NCBI GenBank assembly: GCA_003255025.1
Contig: QANY01012022.1
Coordinates: 1-64,000, forward strand
DNA: 64,000 nucleotides
Direction of reading: 5' to 3'
Source: Datisca glomerata
Taxonomy: Eukaryota; Streptophyta; Magnoliopsida; Cucurbitales; Datiscaceae
Part shown: positions 33,975 to 44,572 of the stretch, piece by piece
How the letters are laid out: every line of letters starts with the position of its first letter
Numbering within the stretch: position 1 is the first letter of the stretch
Translations under genes and position numbers: made by a program
The notes under the pieces: generated by a model
What the model saw: the letters and a program-made list of their open reading frames with translations, nothing else
What the model was told of the DNA's origin: nothing
The model's database searches: none

Positions 33975-36120
33975 TGTTGGGGGTTATGCCTTCAAAGCAT
34001 GTATATTGACATTTTGATATGAAATTTAATAAGGATTATATTTTTCTTATAATTGTTTTTTTAAATGATTGTTGAATAATTTATATAAATATCTAAGAAA
34101 TTTATATTCACTAATAAGACTATGATTTTATATTGGTACGAGAGGATTAAAATCATAGATAATGAATAAAATTATTAGCAACATATTAAAGTATGAAATC
34201 TTTAATGAATGGTTGCTAATACAATTTTGTAAACATTATAAATGCGTGTGATCAAGATCCGAATCATTGATGTGTATAGACATGTTAGTGAATGTATTTT
34301 ATATAATGAGATTATATATTACATGACCGATGTGAATTAGTATATTTATCAACATTCCGTTTAACATAAAAATTTAATACACATCAATTCGATGATCATA
34401 TGTGGATCAGTCTGAATCATGAGTAGTCACGAACTCCTATAGATGTCTACTGGATCTTTTGATTCACTCGTTAAGGTTTGTTATAAAGCAAGCTAGTGAC
34501 TTTTGTTTTAGAGATCCAGTGATGCGGATGGCTGGAAACATGATTTTGCAATATTTGGAATCCAAACTTTCCTAACAAATCGTATATTGATTCACTTATG
34601 TATTAATTCTGGAACAAAATGGTTGTTAAGCTCAATTTATAATATGATTATAAATTATCCATTCACTAGTGGATTGATGGTACTTGAGAATTAACAAGTA
34701 TTTAGCAGGGTAAAACGGAAATTTTGACCAACTCTAATTTATGAACCAATAATTAGACGACATAACTACATGAAATGATTATATTAGTGGATTACATGAG
34801 AATACTCTGTAAATAATTCTATTATCACTAAGAGTTCAATTTCATATTTATAGTGAAAAAACAATAGAATTATTAAATAATATTATTTAATTAAAGAGTT
34901 TAATTATTAATCTGAATTATTGGAGCTTAGAATTATAGATACATGGTCTCTAAGTCATGTTGGTACTACGCAGTCTAGGATATGAATATTTCAGGACATG
35001 AGAAAATGAATGACTTGAAAAAAAAAATTTATTTTGGGGCAAGTACATAACTATGAAATAATTATGTGTTATTAATTAATTGAATTAAATATATATATAT
35101 ATATATATATTTCAGAAATTATATTAATAATTATCGGTTATTTTTTTTAATTATTGGTAAGTGAGTCTATATATCTAATTTGTGAAATTAGATAATTAAA
35201 TTATTATTAGATAAGAATTGAATCAACAAAATCTATTATTTGTGAAATAATAAATAAGTTACTTGATAGAGATAATCGAATAAGTTAATTTTGAATTAAC
35301 TTATATCTAGATATTTATCTGATTAAAATAAATATTTAACTCATAATAATTGTCATGCGCCAATCACTGATTGAGTATCAGAGATACACTATTGCAGTGT
35401 CACGTGGCGCTACAGTTGTGGGGGTGTAACACTGTAGTGCCATATGACACTACTGTAGTGGGAGTGCAACACTGTAGTCTCACATGACACTACAGTTGTG
35501 TACAATTATAGTGGGTCCCACTATAATTGGTAATTTTATAATTAAATATCATTTTTGTATATCCCTAAAATATCTGATACGCCATTATCTAGAAAATATA
35601 TAGATAGTATTCTAATGGCCTCAGTTGATGAATCATTTCATCGGTTCAACAAAAAAATTGAATTGAGAACACAGTTAGTGTGAAAGTGATTTTTCTCTGT
35701 GATTAATAGTCAATCAAAACCTTGAAAGAATAATCATCGCATTCTTTTAGAGAATGTTCTCTAGTGATTCTCAAAAAATCTCTAGATCTCATGGATTGAG
35801 TACATCTAGAAACATAAAAATGTATTTTAATATTCTACATGCACACACACGTCCTAGTGCGTTGAGGATTGACTTGGAAGATCTTGGTGTGGATCTCAAA
35901 GTCTACTGATCGTGGGAACAGTTTTGTGGGATGGAGGATCGATCGATTTGAAAGGACGCTTGATATAGACTACAAGAGGTATATAATTTCTAAACTTGTA
36001 TGTTATAGATTTAATGTATAAATATATAATGGATCTTGACTGATTGAAAAAGAGTTTTCAATAAAAAGTGTTTTTTTATTTGGTCATCGTGGCATTGCTA
36101 AATTTTGTTTTATTAAAATA
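33975..36120 (+). repeat. LTR C, 3' end degraded
   Basis: Begins TGTTGGGGGTTATGCC. It aligns with LTR A through most of its length but lacks the terminal GATTCTAACA; similarity fades near 36080-36120. It contains three tandem copies of a ~40-bp unit (35390-35508). Confidence 0.75.
35390..35508 (+). repeat. Three ~40-bp tandem units inside LTR C
   Basis: Units at about 35390-35429, 35430-35469 and 35470-35508 share CA(C/G)TGTAGTG..A, a TGACACTAC-like core and a G-rich end. LTR A has only about one and a half such units (25140-25195). This is an LTR-specific expansion. Confidence 0.75.
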
Positions 36121-37690
36121 TTAGATCTTTATTAAAAGTTTAATTTATAATGACCTCGGACCATACGCTTCCTCCACGCATGTGCCACGACAACCAACAA
36201 CTAATTATGTATTTTCAATAACCAACATTTGAAAGCAAAGGCGATGGACTCCATCCATACATCAGAATGGTCTAATTCAAAGGCTTAGAAGCAAAGCTAG
36301 TAGATAAAGGGAAATGAGGTTGCTGAGACTTTTGTATAGAACATTAATCAAAGAAGTCAAATTTTGTTGCATTCTAAGATAAGTTTAGCATTAGAGTCTA
36401 TTCCTAAGATATGAGTTGAGGGATGTCCCGATCTTTAGTTCCAAAGATTGGTTTTGTTATCTTGACTTAACATACCTAGCAAATAGGAAATAGGAAAAAC
36501 AATAGATGTTGACGCTAAGATAAGTAGCAGCCTCTGGACTAAAGGAAAAGTGACTTGGGTAGAGGAAAGTGGTAAAAGCCAACTCTAACAACACCTATCA
36601 CGTGATGAATGCCTTGAGCGGCTAAGACACAATCGAAACATGAGCAAGGGTGTTTTACCCAAATAAGATAAATACAGTTATGCCTAAATGATCAGTTATA
36701 GCTTTTAGTTCAAAGATAATGGTTTTATCCTATAATTAGTATCAGAGTCTGGTGGCCAGGTGCTCAACTCACATACTCGATTCTAAAGGAATACAATATG
36801 CTTGTAGGCAAGTACTAAGAGGTTGTTGGCTGGTAGGCCAACATCATGCCATATGATGGAGGCCTTGTGGGGCAAATTCATAATCAAAACTACAACGCAT
36901 GTGTTTGACCTAAATAGGAGAAATAAATTTGTGCCTATAGTACTTGTCATAACTTTTGTACAATAGTAAGCGCTTGACCCTACAAGAACTTCCTTTTTAT
37001 TTTTGGTTTCACAAAGTTTTTGAAAAAAAAATAAACACAATCAAATTAAATTGTAACATGATTATTTTGATTCATTTGGAAAAAAATAATTGAATTCTTT
37101 GTGGCAGTGATGACACATTCTAACTGATCAAGTTTTTAAGAAATGTAAAAAGGTCAGGGGAATGCGTTGATAAATGACCAACTGATTTGAGATATAGGCA
37201 ACAAATCACCGTTTTCCATAGATAGTTTATTTTCACCCTACTAATTACTTTAATGGATAAATTTTATAAGATTAGAAGTAATGTGGGTAGATGCTCCATC
37301 CTCCACGTACTAAGTTGAATCATCTGTTGTTGCAGGTCCTGTCCTTTGGGAAGAGTTTGTTCCAGATGAGTTATTTTGGTTCTTAGAGTGTTTTTGTGCA
37401 TTTATGGGAAGATAAATATTATAATTAAAGTGACTTTAGTTGTTGAACGCATAGTGGCAAGTCTTCCGATAGATTTGGCACATTGGCCTTAAGGTGTTTC
37501 TACCTCTCACACTCCCACGTCCTTTCAGACTTCCTCAATTTTCTATGAAATGGTAATGTTGTTATGTGTGAGGTTTATCTTTGTTTTACCCTACCAAAGC
37601 TATCTACATTTGAAGATGCATGGAGGACATAAAATCGAGTGGTCCCCTCGGCTAGATCAAATAAAGAGTGATATAGTAGAAGCCTCAACA
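36121..37690. repeat. Unassigned; imperfect direct repeat ~255 bp apart
   Basis: 36575-36740 and 36830-36986 share scattered blocks: GCCAAC, GATG(A/G)A..GCCTTG, CCTAAATA/CCCAAATAAGA.AAATA, TGCCTA, TTATAGCTTTT/CATAACTTTT and a CCTA(T/C)AA end. TTAGTATCAGAGTCTGG at 36737-36753 looks like a primer site, but no LTR edge is clear. No protein is recognised. Confidence 0.4.
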
Positions 37691-38171
37691 AAACCCTAAC
37701 ACTACAAAAACTCCTTCAATTGTGCACGACTACCAGCAATTGATTTTCAAAACTTGTTGAATCCAAAGATTACGAGGATTCAAACAACAATTTCATTGAT
37801 TAACAAGGAATACCAAAAATCAGAATAAAGGGAGAATGATTTTCTCATTAAAATATCATAACCCTCTCAAACAACTGAATTAAGATGAATTTATACTGAT
37901 CCAGAAACCCTAAAATTAAAAAGAGATGGAAAATTATGAAAAAACCCAAAATTACGACCGAAATAATTTTTAGACCTCCGAAAGTTCTTAAAATGGTGTT
38001 TTTTAGGCACAAAACTGGTTGAATCAAAAGTTACAGCCTCCGGAAGTTGGCTTGCACGTGCCATGATCGATTTACTTCAGAAATTTCAAAGCTGCATCGT
38101 CCGCATCATTTTCCCCAGGGTAGAGAAAATTCGACCTTGAATTTGTTGCAGCATCATCATCAGAAGAGTCA

Positions 38172-38354
38172 TCATGGAAACACATCAGCAGTACGAATGT
38201 GGTTAGGCATCTTCAACATGTAGGCATTTGGATTCATCTTCTCAACAATCTCGTCAAGTCCAATCTCTTTGACAGACAACTTGTTGTAATCACCAACAGA
38301 AAAAAGATCTTTAGCCAATACTACCCACACAAAATCTCCAACCTCAAACTCCAT
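38172..38354 (-). pseudogene. Gypsy integrase C-terminal segment
   Basis: MEFEVGDFVWVVLAKDLFSV, YNKLSVKEIG and MNPNAYMLKMP correspond to the 'FxVGDxVMVxLxxERFPxGxYxKLxxRKxGPxxIxxKINxNAYxVxLP' block after the integrase core. The following Asp-rich tail runs to the polypurine region. The frame is intact here but separated from the core. Confidence 0.65.
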
Positions 38355-38549
38355 ATGTCTACTTTTTTATCACATCTTGTTTATATCACGTGTTTGTTGA
38401 ATGAAAATTGTCATGAACTACCATGTGAACATCTTGCAAACTACTTGCAAAATCTGCTGCTTTGTCGTAGACCTTCAACTTACTTGGTAAAGCCATCAAA
38501 TCAAGTGGTTCCATCAGCTAGATCGAATAAACCAACTGAAAAGGACTGA

Positions 38550-38810
38550 ACCCTATATTGTGATTGATTGCACGGTTATGAGAAAACCCTGATTGCATAG
38601 TCTTTTATCCCAACTCTTGACATGTTCACCAATCAAACAAGGCAAAAGATTGCCCATAGACCTATTGACAACCTCAGTCTGTCCATCCGTTTGAGGATGA
38701 TATTCGCTACTGAAATTGAGCTGTGTATTGACCATCTTCCATAAGTTGCATGAAAAATGACTAAGAAACTTAGTATCTCTATCTGAATAAGCTTTGATTT
38801 GATATCTTAC
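38550..38810 (-). pseudogene. Gypsy integrase core segment
   Basis: On the minus strand: YSDRDTKFLSHF (second catalytic Asp), then NTQLNFSSEYHPQTDGQTEV (Glu of the D-D-E triad in QTEV) and VNRSMGNLLPCL. One in-frame break separates the segment from the C-terminal block. Confidence 0.75.
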
Positions 38811-38949
38811 TGGCCACGTGATTTAACCTGAGTCAAAAGTTACGCCGTCTAAAAGTTAACCTACGCGTGCCACGATCCATTTACTCCAAAAATTTCAAAG
38901 TTGCATCGTCCACATCATAAAAGTTGTGTTTAGTATAAAGCTTGCTTTA

Positions 38950-39333
38950 GTAACTACTGTTTAATGGGAAGTGGGTCTGAATGTTGTGTCATGAGGGTTC
39001 CATAAAAATTCATCAGGCATTGGTATTAGACTAAAGAAATACAGTTAAAGGTTATAGGCTCTTACAATAAACATAACATGTGACCTCCAGAGCACATAGT
39101 TATTATGATCTTAGCAAATGGAGATTGTCATCATGTTGCATGTGATATTAGTGTAGTTGGCAAGGGAAGTGGGGTAGAGGCTAGGAAGGTTAGCAGTAAC
39201 AGGTGTCCGTACAGGATTCACAGTAGTTGCATCAGGTGCTGGTGCATAATTTTTCAGTAGCTGCAGCATGTGTTACTGTAATATTGACAACAATATTTGT
39301 TTCATCATTAGCAACATCATTCGAAGAGTCCAT
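38950..39333 (-). pseudogene. Copia gag remnant, family R
   Basis: Starts with ATG at 39333 on the minus strand (MDSSNDVAND-like), and runs with stops through TSLPNYTNIT and a 'LRSQ/LWRSRVMSIVRAY' type block near 39060. The closest relative is in this same window at 61719 on the plus strand (MASSNDAANAETN). That copy shows the same start and block order. Confidence 0.6.
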
Positions 39334-39369
39334 TGGAGTCCAAACTGAAGTAGCTCAGTTAACAACTTA

Positions 39370-40794
39370 AAAATCAAAGAAAACATTTCCACAAGTTTTC
39401 TCTTATTGATTTCATAAAAAAGAAACTTTACGAGGATGGCCTTTTATAAGAAAGTAATACATCATTAGTTACAAATAATTAATGAACCTATTGAAAGAAT
39501 AAGAAAGATTCAGAGTTTGTTCTAAAAGTGCAGATGGAACCCATATTTTAATAGATTTTTAAGATTCCTAGGCAACCCATGAGAAACGGAAGCAGATCGC
39601 CTCATGTTGGGAGAAACATGAGGAAATTTGTTCCATCCTAAGCCGTCTATTTCAGGAAACAGACAACTTAGGATGTCCTCTAAACTAGGGGTGTGCAGAA
39701 TTTTTGAGAACCGAAGGAACTAAACTTAATCAAATTGGTTGGGTCAGTTCTTTTGCTATCTAAATATAATCGGTTCGATTTTTTCTAATAACCGCTATGC
39801 GGTTCGATTACAATTTTCAATAATTTTATAATTGGTTAAAACTGATTACAACCATAAAATATATATTTTTTATTATTTTTTTATTTTAGTTTAAGTTCAT
39901 AAATGTTTTTTCAAACACTAATTATATAACCTCTTCAGTCCATTCTCTTGAGTCCCTCCCTTTCCCTCCCTCGCGCCTCCTACCTAAACAAAACCCTAGA
40001 GCAGAAGCATCATCATCCATCGTACTCGTTCCTCGTACTCGTCCCTCATCCTCATACTTCCTCGTCCACCACCTCCTCATCATTCATCCTTCATCCATGT
40101 TCATCGCGCCTCCAATCATCGCCCCAGACCCTCGCCCATTTTAGATTAGAAGCCTCATGATCCTTATCCCTTGTCTCTTTTGAAGGTAAATCAAACATAC
40201 CTAAGTAAATATGATTAGATCTGTTAGTCTCTGCCCTATGGATCTATATATTCATCTTAGATCTGATTATATAATTTTAATGTACATCCAGCTTTAATGT
40301 AGCTTAGATTTGTATAAGAATATTTTTTCATATACATATAGCTTTAATTTGATCATATAAATCTAGAAAGAATGTACATTCAGGTTAAAATTTTGTTGTT
40401 GTTTTATGAATTTTTTCTAGTGCAACCGAACCGATTAAAAGTAACCAAACCGAACCGATTACTTTGGTTACATTCGGTTTGGTTCTGATGGTTACATTGA
40501 TTTGGTTAGGTTAGGTGATTTAGGTAACTGATGAATTCGGTTCGATTACAAATATCACTTAATACTGACCGAACCAAACAGTGTACATCCCTATGCTGAA
40601 AGAAAGAACGAATAGCCAAAAAAAGGTCGGCATTATTGATGTATATAACAGTCATATCTAAACTATCTAGATCTAAGTGGACAACTCAAATATGATGAGC
40701 AAATCCCCTCATATTAGGGATTCAATACGAGGGATCTGTATCTATGAGAGATTGTCTGAACTATCTAGATCTATCTAGATCTAAGCGAACAACT
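39370..40794 (-). repeat. LTR of family R, split by a hAT-like element
   Basis: Aligns in reverse with 61176-61690. It contains a TATA-like TTATAAAAGG (39445 region complement) and is cut at 39685/40594 by a 908-bp insertion. The uninterrupted copy at 61300-61420 shows the original sequence. Confidence 0.6.
39686..40593. mobile_element. hAT-like non-autonomous transposon (908 bp)
   Basis: Ends TAGGGGTGTGCAG (39686) and CAGTGTACATCCCTA (40593) are near-inverse. Subterminal zones carry many ACCGAACC/GGTTCGG words. Flanks CTCTAAAC and TGCTGAAA match only 4 of 8. Both derive plausibly from TGCTAAAC, which is the uninterrupted sequence in the paralogous copy on the plus strand near 61370 (read in reverse). 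No transposase; it is the same family type as 17929-19007. Confidence 0.75.
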
Positions 40795-40966
40795 CAAAAA
40801 ATGGAATTTGTACATTCCTCATTATTGTTCAAACTTAGTTAAAGTAAGAGTTAAACACGACTTAAATACAAACTAAGTATTAGTTTGACTAATTAACTAC
40901 CAAACTAACACAACATAAAGACAACTCAACAATGAAAACTAATTAAATACAATTAGTTAGATAATA
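40795..40966 (-). repeat. 3' LTR of family S Copia
   Basis: Read in reverse it matches 60990-61170 and, less well, 45632-45800. A run of 11 C (40967-40977), that is a G-rich polypurine tract on the minus strand, marks its start. Confidence 0.55.
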
Positions 40967-41039
40967 CCCCCCCCCCCTAAAACTGATGTTGGTAAAGGCA
41001 TCATCATGTTGTCCTTAAAGAAAAGAAAACGAGCAGAGA

Positions 41040-41480
41040 GAAAGCCTTTGTGAACACATCTAATCTTATCTTGGCTAGCGAAAGTGAATAGTGAGTTCTT
41101 TATGAACCACTTTTTCACGAATATATTGATAATCTACTTGATGTATTTTATACGGACCTGTAACACTAGATTGGATTCCAATGTCATTAATGAAATATTG
41201 TAAAACTAGAGTTTTGGAGGTTCACTAATAGAAACACGCAAGTCACAAAGTAGTTGTCTTAACCAACTAAGATTGGCTACAGTATTTGCCAAGGCATGAT
41301 ACTCTGCCTTAGTAAAAGAATAGGAAACTATGGGTTGTATCTTGGCAGACCAAGAAACATGATTGGAATCAAGAAAAATAATGAACCCAGTAATGGATCT
41401 TTGATTTGTAGAAATCCCAGCCTAATCAGCATCATAATAAACATTAAGAGTAAGGCTATGTTTGCTGAACTAAATGCCTA
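41040..41480 (-). pseudogene. Copia RNase H, family S
   Basis: Minus strand: YYDADWAG (first Asp), STNQRSITGFIIFLDSNHVS, TKAEYHALANTVANLSWLRQ (Glu block), then a stop after LRVSISEPPKL. The tail is IKYIKQIINIFVKKWF and CVHKGFLSARF, the usual end blocks. Confidence 0.8.
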
Positions 41481-42420
41481 AAGACGCCTTTGAGATACCT
41501 AATAATGAATTTTATTGTACAAAAATGAGCATGAGTAGGATGATGCATGAATTGAGAAACTGTATTGACAGTATAAGTAAAATCTAGCCTAGTGAAAGTT
41601 CTATATTGTAGAGGACCTGCTAAGCTGTGTACTTGTAGTATGAAGAGTGTCTTTCGTGGAACAAGGTGACTGGTAAGTTTTGGCTTGTGTAAGAGCGACT
41701 TGTGAAGAATATCAGTGGCATACCTACTTATGTGACCAAGAAACCTGTTGAATTCATCTCAACCTCTAATATAAGAAAATACGTTAAAGGACATAGGTCT
41801 GTCATGACAAATTCTTTGTTCAACTCATGAATTAAGTGAGAAATATAAGTGTGTTGGTTCTAGTAAGAAGAATATCATCTACAGACAATGACAAGTAGGT
41901 ACTAGAGTTGTCATCAACTTTTGTAAATAAAAAAGTGTTAGTAGAAGAAGTAACAAAGCCAAGTGTGAACAAATAAGCAATGAATCTTGAAAACTAGGTT
42001 AAAGGTTCCAGTTTATAGTCATCCATGACTTGTTAAGCTTACATACAAAGGTATGATAAGCATGATCAGTAAAGCTTGTAGGCTGAGTCATATATACCTC
42101 TTCGACAGAAAACCATGCGAAAATATATTTTTGACATCACGTTGTCTTATACGTTATTTATATTGTGCTGTAAGACTAAATATGATTATGATGGTGGTCT
42201 TTTTAACTACAAGGCTGAAGGTTTCACAATATTCCAACCTATACTATTGATGAAAGCCTTTAGCCACTAAGTGAGCCTTATATCTAGAGATAGACCCATC
42301 AACATTGTGTTTAAGTCAGTATACTCACTTGCAGCCTATGATGTTTTTATTTGAAGGAAGAGGAGTTAGGGTCCATGTGGCTTGTTGCTGTAGAGCAGAA
42401 AACTTTTCAACCATTGCATG
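41481..42420 (-). pseudogene. Copia reverse transcriptase, family S
   Basis: Minus-strand fragments. STYLSLSVDDILLTRTN near 41900-41850 shows the palm motif with Tyr of YVDD replaced by Ser. The thumb block (FLGHI.RYATDILHKSLLTQAKTYQSPCSTKDTL-like) lies at 41760-41650. Upstream 'YKARLVAKGFHQ'-type words are degraded (42290-42230). No long frame. Confidence 0.65.
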
Positions 42421-43019
42421 TCTCCAAGAGGCAAACTTAGAGGCCTCAACATAAGAGGTTAGTTCTTTGGGATAGTAGCATTGAAATGACTAGTGGAATC
42501 AATCATATCTCTATTGGCAGGAACATTGTATCACTCACACCAGTAGATAAAGTAGAAGAAATAGTTATGTTAGAAGATGAATGAGACTATGAAACATGAC
42601 TGCAAATATAAAGTAACAAAGGCAAAGAGCCATAGGCATAAGAAGTTAAAGTATGAGATGAGATGTAATGAGAGGAACTAGATTCAAAAGGAAAAATAGA
42701 TTAATAAAAAATGACATGCCTTGAGATGTGTAACTTCTGAGATGAAGGATTGAAGCACATCTAGCCCTTATATTGTAAAGTATATCCTAGAAGAATACAT
42801 TATGATGTTTTAGGCTACTGTTTATGAGTATTATAAGTTTTCAATAATGGATAGCAAGCACAACCAAAAGTTTTCAAGTATGAGTAATCTGGAGCATGGC
42901 CAAAAAGCTTCCAAAAGGTGAGATATTGCCTAATGATTTATAAGGAAGCCTATTTATAAGAAATGTGGCAGCAACAAAGGCAAAATATCGAAAATGAATA
43001 GTAGCATATGCTCTAGCCA

Positions 43020-43579
43020 TTAAAGTAAGTGCAATTTCAACAAAGTGCGTATGTTTACATTCTGCAACTCCATTTTGTTCATAAGTGTGAGCATAAGAAA
43101 ATTGGTGAAAATTCCTTTGGAATCTAGGTATTGTGCATGGTTTTTACCGATAAATTCACCCCCATCATCAGTTCTGAGAGTTTTTATTTTAGAAGAGAGT
43201 TTATTTTCAATCCAAGGGTGAAATTTTTGGAAACCAACATTCATTTCAGATTTATGGGTAAGAAGAAAACCAAAGTGTACTTTGTATAATCATCAACAAA
43301 GAAAATGTAGTATCTAGATCCATAAAAAGAAATAGTGGGTGCAGGAACCCAAACATCATTATGCATTAATTCTAAAGATGAAAAAGATAAAGTTTCAGGG
43401 ATATGAAAGGCAACTTTAATATTTTTTCTTTTTAAACAACTTTGGCATCCATAAGGATCAGTATCTTTACAATTTATATTGACTGTATGTAAGATAGACT
43501 GTAAGACATTATTTGCAGGATGCCCTAGCCTATCATGCCAGACAAAATTGGATACTTTATTGCCTATTAAAGTAGTAGG
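43020..43579 (-). pseudogene. Copia pre-integrase and integrase, family S
   Basis: Minus-strand frame 43582-43241: WHDRLGHPANNVLQSIL, GCQSCLKRKNIKVAFH (HHCC ligands present), LELMHNDVWVP (first Asp) and YYIFFVDDYTKYT. Frame 43244-43020: KTLRTDDGGEFIGKNH (second Asp), with the Glu block NKMELQNVNIR shifted. The 5' side is split from the protease by the TIR element. Confidence 0.8.
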
Positions 43580-44042
43580 CATGGTTGTAAAACTCCCGAT
43601 CTAGGTCGTAGGATCTTACAATTTTACGATCGCGTCTAATCCTCATGATCTGATTTATAAGTAGAATCTTAAATTGAGAGGATCTTATGATCCTATTATA
43701 TCTTTTGTCTTGGATTGGTAGGATCTTACGATCCTACTACGATCTTATGATCTCACTAACCATAATTTTGTATGGTGTTCATTAGAAATCAATATAAAGT
43801 TCATTTAATATATTCAATTTTTAAGTTATATTTATTTATTTAAATTGCATTAGTAAAATAGTGAAATTTACCATTGATTAATTAACCATATTCAAGAGTT
43901 TTAATATGTAGTTTGGTAAATTATATTTTTTTCATAATATTGCTAGTATATAGTAGGATCTTATGATCCAGATTCGATCCTACGATCTGATTTGCGAGAT
44001 ATCTCAATGATCATAAGTATAATTATGATTCTAACAACCTTG
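43580..44042. mobile_element. TIR transposon with GATC palindromes (463 bp)
   Basis: Termini CATGGTTGTAAAACTC (43580) and the inverse of CTAACAACCTTG (44042) form an imperfect inverted repeat CA(A/T)GGTTGT. Flanks GTAGTAGG (43572-43579) and AAAGTAGG (44043-44050) agree at 6 of 8. The paralogous copy at 63481-63500 (TTAAAGCAGCAGGTAAAACA) has no insertion. Both subterminal zones are crowded with GGATCTTA(C/T)GATCC-type palindromes. No coding capacity. An 8-bp duplication suggests a hAT-related origin, but the family is not proved. Confidence 0.75.
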
Positions 44043-44560
44043 AAAGTAGGTAAAACTATACAAATGGTTGGACATAGTAGCAGAAAATACAATAGTGGAA
44101 GAAGATGCAGCAATAGAAGGCATGTATGAAGATTGAAAGGGATATAATCATTTTGACTCAATCCATTATACAAAATCTTGTCATATTATTTATCCTGAAT
44201 AAGAAAGAAATTGGCATGAAACATAAATTGACAATTATTGGAAAGAAGGCATTGATAGACGGATAACAAATTTCTAGAAACAGTTGGAACACTAAGGACA
44301 TTTTTTAGAGTAAAATTAGGGGTAGTGAAAGAACCAGAACCTGTATGAGTAATAGAAAGATTCTACCCATTACAAATTGATATTGCGTCTTCTCCATTGT
44401 ATTCAGAAGTGATGGTGAGATTAGAGAGATCATGTGTAAGGTGGGCATTGCATCCTGAATATGACAACCAAACCCAAGAATTTTCCTGAGATTTCATTGG
44501 TACAATTGCTACCATTGTAGCCAATTGACTAGGATGATGATCTTAAAAAGAGTAATTCAT
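44043..44560 (-). pseudogene. Copia protease region, family S
   Basis: On the minus strand, WLSYSGCNAHL near 44470-44440 corresponds to WLSDSGCNAHL in the second copy at 63930-63900. The catalytic Asp is therefore Tyr here (GAT to TAT). It continues through SEYNGEDAI, VPTVSRNLLSVYQ and NCQF.HANFFLIQDK. Confidence 0.7.
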
Positions 44561-44572
44561 CCTGTTGTAACA

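Larger units (their letters stand above)
32736..36120 (+). mobile_element. Second, 5'-truncated Copia unit
   Basis: Starts inside RT at FQNGSLEKSIYMMQLEGF, runs through RNase H (33525-33875), a polypurine tract (AGGGAAAGTGAGAGA, 33959-33973), and LTR C (33975 to about 36120). It is the same family as the first unit. Together they make LTR-internal-LTR-internal-LTR with the join at 32735/32736. Confidence 0.8.
37690..38930 (-). mobile_element. Ty3/Gypsy remnant, minus strand
   Basis: On the minus strand, a pol-end/LTR-start fragment (38918-38830) joins directly to integrase sequence (38800-38172). This is followed by the true pol end and LTR start (38109-38020) and LTR sequence to about 37690. 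The two copies of the pol-end/LTR-start are about 88 bases each and clearly alike. This is an internally deleted element or tandem pair. Confidence 0.6.

Noticed and set aside
38199..38549. Plus-strand 116-codon frame
   Set aside because: Shadow of the minus-strand Gypsy integrase, which carries the recognisable blocks.
43590..44000. GATC cluster as a bacterial Dam-type regulatory region
   Set aside because: Everything around is plant retroelement; the cluster lies within TIR ends and is explained as transposon subterminal repeats.
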